A stretch of DNA of 7,107 nucleotides from Burkholderiales bacterium (GTDB lineage: Bacteria; Pseudomonadota; Gammaproteobacteria; Burkholderiales; Burkholderiaceae_C). Position 1 is the first letter of the stretch; each line of letters opens with the position of its first letter. This document shows, in pieces, positions 1-6,101 of the stretch. The DNA lies in contig CANFNE010000130.1 in the NCBI GenBank assembly GCA_947448105.1, positions 1 through 7,107 of the forward strand, written 5' to 3'. The notes under the pieces are model-generated. The model was given only the letters and a program-made list of their open reading frames with translations. It made no database searches and was not told where the DNA came from. The position numbers and the translations under genes were made by a program.

Positions 1-951
1 GACGACAACGCCCTGCAGCTGCTGCACGCCGCGCTGCAGCAACTGCAAAACCAGTTGCACCTAGACCCCGAATTCCAAAGTCCGGCCGACGTGCTGGCCT
101 CAGCCATCGCCCAGATTGACGACGTGGCCCACACCTTGCGCGCCTACCAGCGCCACAGCGAGCCGGATCCGCAGCAGTTGGCTGAACTTGATGCCCGCTT
201 GGCGCTGTGGGTGTCACTAGCGCGGCGCTACAAACGCACCCCGGCTGAATTGGCCAGCGCCTTGGCCGGCTGGAAAGCCGAACTCGCGCAACTGGACGCC
301 GCCGCCGATCTGGTGGGCCTGCAGCGCGAAGCCGATGCCGCCCAAGCGGCTTTTTTACTGGAGGCCAAAACGGTGTCCAAGGCGCGTTCACGCGCCGCGC
401 CACTGCTGGCAAACGCCATCACCCAAGCCATGCAAGGCCTGGGCATGCAGGGAGGCCAGTTTGTGGTGCAGCTCGAGGCCCTGGCGCAGCCGCAGCAAAG
501 CGGGCTCGAAGACGTGGTGTTTTTGGTGGCGGGCCACGCCGGCAGCACACCACGCCCCGTGGCCAAGGTGGCTTCCGGCGGCGAACTCTCACGCATGGCG
601 CTGGCCATTGCGGTGACCACCAGCCAGTTGGGCACAGCGCAAACCCTGATTTTTGACGAGGTAGACGCCGGTGTGGGCGGCGCGGTCGCCCACACCGTGG
701 GCCAGCTCATGCAGCAGCTCGGGCGCGACCGCCAGGTGCTGGCCGTGACCCACCTGCCCCAGGTGGCCGCCTGCGCCGACCAGCACTGGGTGGTGTCCAA
801 ACAACTGCAATCGGGCAGCACGCAAAGCAGCGTGGCCGAAGTGCAGGGTGATGCGCGCACGGCCGAAATCGCCCGCATGCTGGGCGGCGATGCGCGCTCG
901 GCCACCACCGCAGCCCACGCCAGCGAAATGCTGCAACGGGGCATGGCATGA
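1..951 (+). CDS. recN: DNA repair protein RecN, C-terminal part (5' end outside window)
   Basis: This is the C-terminal 316 residues of RecN, an SMC-like ATPase acting in recombinational repair of double-strand breaks; the usual protein is about 550 residues, so the N-terminal Walker A half lies to the left. The frame is open from base 1 and ends at TGA 949-951. In partial numbering, residues 1-130 are helix-rich (end of the coiled coil, with the RecN-like LARRYKRTP segment). The ABC signature SGGELSRMALAI starts at residue 192. Walker B LIFDEVDAGVGG has its Asp/Glu at 219-220, and the switch motif VTHLPQVAACADQH has its His at 251. A conserved tail ARMLGG follows. All ATPase motifs of this half are intact. 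The stop overlaps the rapZ start (ATGA at 948-951), which suggests translational coupling. Identification is firm; only completeness is limited by the edge. Confidence 0.96.
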   Translation, partial: DDNALQLLHAALQQLQNQLHLDPEFQSPADVLASAIAQIDDVAHTLRAYQRHSEPDPQQLAELDARLALWVSLARRYKRTPAELASALAGWKAELAQLDAAADLVGLQREADAAQAAFLLEAKTVSKARSRAAPLLANAITQAMQGLGMQGGQFVVQLEALAQPQQSGLEDVVFLVAGHAGSTPRPVAKVASGGELSRMALAIAVTTSQLGTAQTLIFDEVDAGVGGAVAHTVGQLMQQLGRDRQVLAVTHLPQVAACADQHWVVSKQLQSGSTQSSVAEVQGDARTAEIARMLGGDARSATTAAHASEMLQRGMA

Positions 952-1850
952 CGGTGCTGCCCATGGAGCTGGTGCTGATTACCGGCATGTCGGGCTCGGG
1001 CAAATCGGTGGCGCTGCATGCGCTGGAAGACGCCGGCTTTTACTGCGTGGACAACCTGCCGCCCGAGTTGCTCATGGACTTTGTGGCGCTGGAGCAGCAA
1101 CATGCCGCGCCGCGCGTGGCCATTGCCATGGACGTGCGCAGCGCCAACTCACTTCCCCTGGTGCCCGAGCAGCTCGCACGCCTGCGCGCCCTGGGACTCA
1201 CGGTCAAAGCCCTGTTTCTGGACGCCAGCACCGACACCCTGGTGCGCCGCTACTCCGAGACGCGGCGCAAGCACCCGCTGTCGCAGGTGGACAGCGGCCA
1301 CGCCAGCACCGACCAGCACCGCGCGCTGGTGGACGCGATTGCGCTCGAGCGCAGCGTGCTCGAAGCCATACGCGCCGAGTCGCATGTGATTGATTCGAGC
1401 ATGATCCGCGCCGCCCAGTTGCAGGGCTATGTCAAAGCGCTGATCGGCTCGGCGCCAGCACAGCTCACGCTGGTGTTTGAGTCGTTTGCCTTCAAGCGCG
1501 GCGTGCCCGCCGACGCCGACTATGTGTTTGACGTGCGCATGCTGCCCAACCCGCACTACGAGAGCGCACTCAAGGCGCAAACCGGGCGCGACGCGCCGGT
1601 CGCCGAGTTTTTGGCCGCCCAGCCCGAGGCCACGCAGATGCGGGCCCAGATCATCGACTTTGTGGGCCACTGGTTGCCCGCCATGGCACGCGACCACCGC
1701 AGCTACGTCACCGTAGCCATCGGCTGCACCGGCGGCCAGCACCGCTCGGTGTATCTGGTCGAGCAACTCGCCCAGCACTTTGGCGCGGACTGGGTCACGC
1801 TCAAACGCCACCGCGAGCTCGACGGCTTGCCAAGCGTCGCCAAGCACTAA
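948..1850 (+). CDS. rapZ: RapZ-family nucleotide-binding protein (YvcJ/RapZ)
   Basis: The 300-residue product matches RapZ/YvcJ over its full length. Residues 13-20 form the Walker A loop GMSGSGKS, followed by the family hallmark FYCVDNLPPELL. A Walker B-like MDVR lies at 61-64 and LFLDAS-TLVRRYSETRRKHPL follows at about 89-111. The C-terminal domain has FESFAFKRGVPADADYVFDVR (177-197), LPNPHY, and GCTGGQHRSVYL (259-270), the region that binds glucosamine-6-phosphate in Escherichia coli RapZ. In enterobacteria RapZ delivers the small RNA GlmZ to RNase E and so controls glmS; that sRNA circuit is not known from betaproteobacteria, so the local role is uncertain. The start at 948 is chosen for its ATGA overlap with recN; ATG 963 (MELVLITG) is an equally reasonable start. 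Neither has a good Shine-Dalgarno sequence. The tail after KRHREL lacks the Lys/Arg-rich end of the E. coli protein. Confidence 0.95.
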   Translation: MTVLPMELVLITGMSGSGKSVALHALEDAGFYCVDNLPPELLMDFVALEQQHAAPRVAIAMDVRSANSLPLVPEQLARLRALGLTVKALFLDASTDTLVRRYSETRRKHPLSQVDSGHASTDQHRALVDAIALERSVLEAIRAESHVIDSSMIRAAQLQGYVKALIGSAPAQLTLVFESFAFKRGVPADADYVFDVRMLPNPHYESALKAQTGRDAPVAEFLAAQPEATQMRAQIIDFVGHWLPAMARDHRSYVTVAIGCTGGQHRSVYLVEQLAQHFGADWVTLKRHRELDGLPSVAKH

Positions 1851-1863
1851 AGCCGCAGCAGCC

Positions 1864-2928
1864 TCAGGCGCTGGCCAGCAATTTGCGGATCGGCGCGGGC
1901 AGGCCCATGGCGGGCCACTGTGCGGCTCCCACCCACTGCCCGCCCAATCTACCCAGACTGCCCAAATCAGCCTCGCTTTCCAGCGCCAGGCGCCAGGGGT
2001 GCAAGTGCAAATCCTTGTGGGTCAGCACGTGGACAAAGGTGGTTTGGGGCTGCAGGGCAGCGCGCCGTGACAGCGGTACTGCGTCCCATAAATCAGCCTC
2101 GCTGTCAAACAGCGGAAAGCACTGCAATCCGGCCCACACGCCAGGTGTCGGACGGGCCTGGAGCCAGACTGCGCCATCGGAGGTTTGCGCCCACAGCAGC
2201 CAGATGGACTGGCTCGAGCGTTTGAGCTTGCGGGTGCGCACCGGGTAGCGCTGCGGGTCGCCTGCAGCGCAGGCGCGGCAGTCAGACTGCAGCGGACACA
2301 GCAGGCACAGCGGCTTTTTGGGCAGGCAAACCGTGGCGCCAATGTCCATCATGCCCTGGGTATAGCGCGCCATGGATTGCGCAGCCACCGTGGGCTCGGG
2401 CAGTAAATCGGAGGCTGCGTCCCACAAGGCGCGCTCCTGGGCGGCAAGAGCCAGGTCGCCGTCAAAACCCAGCACCCGGGTGACGACGCGTTTGACGTTG
2501 GCGTCCAAGATCGCCACCCGCTCGCCAAAGCACAGCGAAGAAATAGCCGCTGCCGTGGATCGGCCGATACCGGGCAAGGTCACCAACACATCAGCCGTGC
2601 GCGGAAAGGCGCCACCATGCAGACGCACCACGTCTTGCGCGCAGCGGTGCAAATTGCGCGCCCGGCTGTAGTAACCCAGGCCGCTCCACAAGCCCAGCAC
2701 CTCGTCTAGCGAGGCGCTTGCCAGGTCTTGCACCGTGGGCAGCGCATCGACAAAGCGTGCGAAATAGCCACGCACCGTGGCCACCTGGGTTTGCTGCAGC
2801 ATGATCTCGGACAGCCACACGCGGTAAGGGTCGTGGGTGTTTTGCCAGGGCAGGCTGTTGCGACCATGCTCTTTTTGCCAGTCAACCACTTGCGCAGCCA
2901 GCGCGCCGGGCTTCGATTGCAGCTTCAT
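1864..2928 (-). CDS. mutY: Adenine DNA glycosylase MutY
   Basis: MutY removes adenine mispaired with 8-oxoguanine, the last line of the GO system. From ATG 2928 the protein has 354 residues, normal for the family. SEIMLQQTQVAT carries the catalytic Glu at 41. LWSGLGYYSRARNLH follows at about 80-94, and the helix-hairpin-helix LPGIGRSTAAAI is at 118-129. The catalytic Asp of LDANVKRV is at 142. A complete iron-sulphur loop C-X6-C-X2-C-X5-C uses Cys 201, 208, 211 and 217. The C-terminal third is the NUDIX-like domain that reads 8-oxoG, with VWAGLQCFPLF and LTHKDLHLHPW. The chosen start overlaps the mutM stop as ATGA; the in-frame ATG at 2940 (adding MSKT) and GTG at 3000 are alternatives. None has a clear ribosome binding site. 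The gene is expected to be translated from the mutM transcript. It converges on rapZ with 13 bases between stop codons. Confidence 0.95.
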   Translation of the reverse strand: MKLQSKPGALAAQVVDWQKEHGRNSLPWQNTHDPYRVWLSEIMLQQTQVATVRGYFARFVDALPTVQDLASASLDEVLGLWSGLGYYSRARNLHRCAQDVVRLHGGAFPRTADVLVTLPGIGRSTAAAISSLCFGERVAILDANVKRVVTRVLGFDGDLALAAQERALWDAASDLLPEPTVAAQSMARYTQGMMDIGATVCLPKKPLCLLCPLQSDCRACAAGDPQRYPVRTRKLKRSSQSIWLLWAQTSDGAVWLQARPTPGVWAGLQCFPLFDSEADLWDAVPLSRRAALQPQTTFVHVLTHKDLHLHPWRLALESEADLGSLGRLGGQWVGAAQWPAMGLPAPIRKLLASA

Positions 2929-3740
2929 GGTTTTTGACATACCGGGCAAAAAAACGTGGAGCGCTGGCCCTGGCGGATAGTGCGCACCGGGCTGCCACAC
3001 AAGCGGCAGGGCTGGCCCGCGCGGCCATAGACCGCCGCCTCCAACTGAAAGTGGCCCGACTCGCCCTGGGCGTTGGAAAAATCACGCAGTGTGCTGCCGC
3101 CTTTTTCCACCGCCCGCAGCAGCACCTGGCGCACCGCAGCGTGCAGCCGCGCCACACGGGGGCGGCTCAGTTTTGACGCGCGGGTGGTGGGCCGGATACC
3201 GGCCAAAAACAAGGCCTCGGAGGCGTAAATATTGCCCACGCCGACCACCGTCTCACCGGCCAAGAGCACTTGCTTGATAGGCGCGCTGCGTTGTTTGAGC
3301 GCCTGGCAAAAATCGTCCAGCACAAACGCGTCGCCCAGCGGCTCCACGCCCAGGCGGCCCAGCAGCTTTTGGGCCTGCGGGCTGCGCTCGTCGGGCGCAA
3401 ACACCACCGCGCCAAAGCGTCGCGGATCGTTCAGGCGCAGCACGCCTTGCGTGGTGTACAGCGAAAAATGGTCGTGCTTGCCCGCCGGGCCCGGTTCGGC
3501 ATAAAAAGTAACGCTGCCCGACATGCCCAGGTGCACGAGCAGCAAGCCGCGTTCCAGGTCCAGCAACAGGTATTTACCGCGGCGGCGCACGCCTAGCACG
3601 CGCTGTCCCACGAGCGTGACCAGCTCACAACCCAGCGGCCAGCGCAGGGGTTTGCCCATTTCGACGGCTTCAATGCGCGCGCCGGCAATGCGCTCGGCAA
3701 AACTGCGACGGGTCACTTCAACTTCGGGTAATTCAGGCAT
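2925..3740 (-). CDS. mutM: Formamidopyrimidine/8-oxoguanine DNA glycosylase MutM (Fpg)
   Basis: Bifunctional glycosylase/AP lyase that excises 8-oxoguanine and formamidopyrimidines opposite C. The 271-residue product is full length (E. coli has 269). The start MPELPEVEV provides the catalytic N-terminal Pro2 and Glu3 and fixes the start codon, because Pro2 must become the N terminus. RRRGKYLLLDL places the conserved Lys at 56. HLGMSGS, HDHF, LNDPRRFGAVVF and VGVGNIYASEALFLAGI are family blocks in the expected order. The C-terminal zinc finger is intact as C-X2-C-X16-C-X2-C (Cys 245, 248, 265, 268), with the DNA-contacting Arg at 260 (QRSTFFC). It is the first gene of a mutM-mutY pair, overlapping mutY by 4 bases or by 16 if mutY starts at 2940. 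Its promoter should lie in the 80-base region shared with the divergent TPR gene. Confidence 0.97.
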   Translation of the reverse strand: MPELPEVEVTRRSFAERIAGARIEAVEMGKPLRWPLGCELVTLVGQRVLGVRRRGKYLLLDLERGLLLVHLGMSGSVTFYAEPGPAGKHDHFSLYTTQGVLRLNDPRRFGAVVFAPDERSPQAQKLLGRLGVEPLGDAFVLDDFCQALKQRSAPIKQVLLAGETVVGVGNIYASEALFLAGIRPTTRASKLSRPRVARLHAAVRQVLLRAVEKGGSTLRDFSNAQGESGHFQLEAAVYGRAGQPCRLCGSPVRTIRQGQRSTFFCPVCQKP

Positions 3741-3820
3741 GGCGCTCGGGCAAAGGTGGGAACGGGGCTCAACCCGGGGTGGCAGGCGCTAAAAACAGGG
3801 CCGTGGATTATTATGGTCGC
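3741..3820. other. Divergent intergenic region between mutM and the TPR gene
   Basis: These 80 bases separate two divergent start codons, so they must hold or adjoin the promoters for mutM-mutY and for the TPR-lolB-ispE run. Four G runs lie on the + strand at 3748-3750, 3758-3760, 3764-3767 and 3776-3779, close to but not quite meeting the usual G-quadruplex rule (loops of 7, 3 and 8). The right end is AT-richer (GATTATTATGG, 3806-3816). No convincing -35/-10 pair is visible for either direction, and no operator palindrome stands out. A GTG at 3779 is in frame with the TPR gene, but starting there would bury the signal peptide. Confidence 0.6.
3809..3814 (+). promoter_or_regulatory. Possible -10 element for the TPR gene (weak)
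   Basis: TATTAT lies six bases before the ATG at 3821. If it serves as a -10, transcription would start at or next to the A of the ATG, giving a leaderless mRNA; this fits the absence of a Shine-Dalgarno sequence before that ATG. No recognisable -35 hexamer sits 16-18 bases upstream, so the call is tentative. The same AT patch reads CATAAT on the - strand (3815-3810) and could instead serve mutM. Confidence 0.2.
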
Positions 3821-5581
3821 ATGCCACGCATCCCCCACTTTGTCACTGTTTGCGCCCTGGTTTTGGCTTCATGGGCCCAGGCCCAGGATGCGGAGCCGAC
3901 AGCGGCCCCTCCACCACCACCGCCGAGTTCCAGGCTCACAGCCGAGCTGTTTTACCAGCTGCTGCTGAGCGAAATCAGCCTGCAAAACGAGGACATCGGT
4001 GCGGCCTACGGCTTGATGCTGGGTGCGGCACGCCGTGCTCCCGAGCCGCAACTGTTTCAGCGCGCCATTGAAATCGCCTTGCGCGGGCGCGACGCCAATG
4101 CGGCACTTGCCGCCGCCAAAGCCTGGCAACAGGCGCTGCCCGAGTCTGCCGAAGCGGACCGCTATTTGCTGCAACTGCTGGTCGGCCTGAACCGCCTGGG
4201 CGAGGCCCTGCTGCCTGCGCAGCGCCTGCTGGCGCGCGCCGACGAGCGCGAGCGCGGCGCCACCATCGTGTTTGTGAGCCGCTTTTTTACCCGCGCCAGC
4301 GACAAACCCGCGGCCGCCGAACTGCTCGAAAAAGTCCTGGCCAAAGACTTGGCGCGTGCAGATACCGGGCCCGTCGCCTGGTCCATGGTCGGCAACCTGC
4401 GTCTGCTGGCCGGCGCCAAAGACGCCGCTCTGGGCGCCGCACGCAAAGGCGCCAGCTTGAACCCGCTGTCCGACGACGTGGCGTTATTGGGCGTGAATTT
4501 GCTCGACGCCGACTTCGAAACCGCACAGACGCTGATAACACCGTACCTGGCTGCCAAACCGCTGCCCGAGATCCACATGGGCTACATCCGCAAACTCATC
4601 GAGCTGCAGCGCTACGTGCAGGCGCGGACCCAGGTCGAAGCGCTCAGCCGCGCCCAGCCCGACTACCCCGAGGCTTGGTTGGTGCGCGGCTCCATCGAAT
4701 TTCAAAACCAGGCCCTGGCCGAGGCGGAGCAGTCGCTCAAACGCTATCTCACCTTGCTGCCGCCCTCCGCGCCAGAAACTGCTGACGAGGAAACCGACGC
4801 CGCCCTCACCCCGCGCGGCACGGTGCAGGCCTATTTGCTGCTGGCGCAAATCGCGCAGAAAAACCGCGATCTGGTCCAGGCCTTGGATTACCTGGCCCGC
4901 ATCAACAGCCCGCAAGACGCTGCCAAAGTGCAACTGCGCCGCGCCATGGTGCTGGCGCAACAAGGCCACATGGACGAGGCACGCGCCCTGGTGCGCCACC
5001 TGCCGGAAAAAGACGCCGAGGACGCGCGCAGCAAAATCACGCTGGAGCTGCAACTGCTGCGCGACAACCAACAAGAGCCCGCAGCCTATGCGCTTCTCGT
5101 GCAAGCGCTACAAAAATTTCCGGGCGACGCCGAGCTGAGTTACGAGCTCGCCATCTCAGCCGAAAAACTGGGTCGGCCCGACGAAATGGAGCAGATTCTG
5201 CGCAGCCTGATTCTGGCCAAGCCCGACTTCCACGCGGCCTATAACGCGCTGGGCTATTCGCTGGCCGACCGCAACCAGCGCCTGCCTGAGGCGCGCGCAT
5301 TGGTGCAAAAGGCCTTGCAGTTTGCGCCCGAAGACCCTTTCATCATCGACAGCCTGGCCTGGGTGGAATTTCGCAGCGGCAACCTGGCAGATGCGCTCGC
5401 ACTCTTGCAAAAAGCATTCACTGCCCGCCCGGATGCAGAAATTGCCGCCCATCTGGGCGAAGTGCTCTGGGCCATGAACCAGCGCGAGCAGGCCAGCGCC
5501 GCCTGGCAAGAGGGCCTGCAACTCAACCGCGACAACGAGACACTCAAATCCACGATTTCGCGTTTGCGCGGCAGCCTATGA
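3821..5581 (+). CDS. Exported tetratricopeptide-repeat protein, LbcA-like
   Basis: From ATG 3821 the product has 586 residues. Residues 1-21 look like a Sec signal peptide (Arg near the start, hydrophobic VTVCALVLASWA, likely cut after AQA at 21), which is why this start is preferred over GTG 3779. A short linker with six consecutive prolines (30-35) precedes an almost wholly helical body of TPR-type repeats. Recognisable units lie near 283-316, 335-360, 372-395, 437-468, 471-503 and 506-537. The C-terminal blocks NALGYSLADR (475-484), DSLAWVEFRSG (510-520) and EIAAHLGEVLWAM (540-552) typify the envelope TPR family that includes Pseudomonas LbcA (PA4667), a partner of the periplasmic protease CtpA. 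No lipobox Cys is seen, unlike LbcA. The stop overlaps lolB as ATGA. TPR and export are secure; function as a CtpA adaptor is inferred from family and neighbours. Confidence 0.85.
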   Translation: MPRIPHFVTVCALVLASWAQAQDAEPTAAPPPPPPSSRLTAELFYQLLLSEISLQNEDIGAAYGLMLGAARRAPEPQLFQRAIEIALRGRDANAALAAAKAWQQALPESAEADRYLLQLLVGLNRLGEALLPAQRLLARADERERGATIVFVSRFFTRASDKPAAAELLEKVLAKDLARADTGPVAWSMVGNLRLLAGAKDAALGAARKGASLNPLSDDVALLGVNLLDADFETAQTLITPYLAAKPLPEIHMGYIRKLIELQRYVQARTQVEALSRAQPDYPEAWLVRGSIEFQNQALAEAEQSLKRYLTLLPPSAPETADEETDAALTPRGTVQAYLLLAQIAQKNRDLVQALDYLARINSPQDAAKVQLRRAMVLAQQGHMDEARALVRHLPEKDAEDARSKITLELQLLRDNQQEPAAYALLVQALQKFPGDAELSYELAISAEKLGRPDEMEQILRSLILAKPDFHAAYNALGYSLADRNQRLPEARALVQKALQFAPEDPFIIDSLAWVEFRSGNLADALALLQKAFTARPDAEIAAHLGEVLWAMNQREQASAAWQEGLQLNRDNETLKSTISRLRGSL

Positions 5582-6093
5582 CGGCGCGCAACAGATCGCC
5601 AGGCGCTGCGCTCTGGGCGCTGCTGGCCCTGTGCTGGGTACTCATGCTCGGTGGCTGCGCCAGCCCTACGGTTCGGAGTTCGCCCGACGGCGCCCAAGCC
5701 GGTTGGCAGGGCCGACTGGCCGTCAAAGTGGCCAGCGAGCCGCCGCAGGCTTTTTCGGCCCACTTTGAACTCCTTGGTTCTGCCACACAAGGGTCGCTGG
5801 AGTTAAGCAGCATTCTGGGCACCCGCCTGGCCACCCTGCGCTGGGACGCAAGTTCCGCCACCTTGCAAACTCCTGCAGATCTACTGCGGTTTAGCTCAGT
5901 GGACGCCATGGTGGCGCACACCATGGGTACAGCGTTTCCGATAGCCGCCGTGTTCGGCTGGCTTCAGGGCGAGGCAGCCACGGCTGCGGACTGGGCCGTG
6001 GACCTGCAAGAGCTCCCTGCAGGCCGCCTGCGCGCCTGGCGCCTGGCGCCCGATGCGGCGGCCGAGATCCGCATCATTCTTGAGCCGGGATAA
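5578..6093 (+). CDS. lolB: Outer membrane lipoprotein receptor LolB
   Basis: LolB takes lipoproteins from the periplasmic carrier LolA and inserts them in the inner leaflet of the outer membrane. The 171-residue product has a lipoprotein signal peptide: Arg near the start, a hydrophobic core at about 10-24 (ALWALLALCWVLML), then lipobox LGGC with lipidated Cys27. Ala and Ser at +2/+3, not Asp, fit outer-membrane sorting. The mature part follows the LolB pattern: GWQGRLAVKV, then SLELSSILGTRLATLRW, a stretch ending PIAAVFGWLQGEA, and ADWAVDLQEL. It is shorter than E. coli LolB (207 residues), as is common in betaproteobacteria. The ATGA overlap with the TPR gene indicates coupling, and ispE follows after 8 bases. 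Sequence identity in this family is low, so position before ispE adds real support. Confidence 0.9.
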   Translation: MTARNRSPGAALWALLALCWVLMLGGCASPTVRSSPDGAQAGWQGRLAVKVASEPPQAFSAHFELLGSATQGSLELSSILGTRLATLRWDASSATLQTPADLLRFSSVDAMVAHTMGTAFPIAAVFGWLQGEAATAADWAVDLQELPAGRLRAWRLAPDAAAEIRIILEPG

Positions 6094-6101
6094 TCCTGGC
6101 C

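Noticed and set aside
228..1103. A 291-codon open frame on the - strand under recN and rapZ
   Set aside because: Long antisense frames are expected in GC-rich coding DNA; its translation is low-complexity and unlike any family I know, while the + strand shows intact RecN and RapZ motifs.
1149..1847. A 232-codon open frame on the - strand under rapZ
   Set aside because: Shadow of rapZ; no domain, no start signal, and it would fully overlap a conserved gene.
3779..3820. GTG start extending the TPR protein by 14 residues
   Set aside because: It would place a polar stretch before the signal peptide; ATG 3821 gives a normal signal sequence directly at the N terminus.
4484..5104. A 206-codon open frame on the - strand under the TPR gene
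   Set aside because: Gln/Val/Leu/Gly-rich shadow translation of the TPR coding strand with no recognisable motif.
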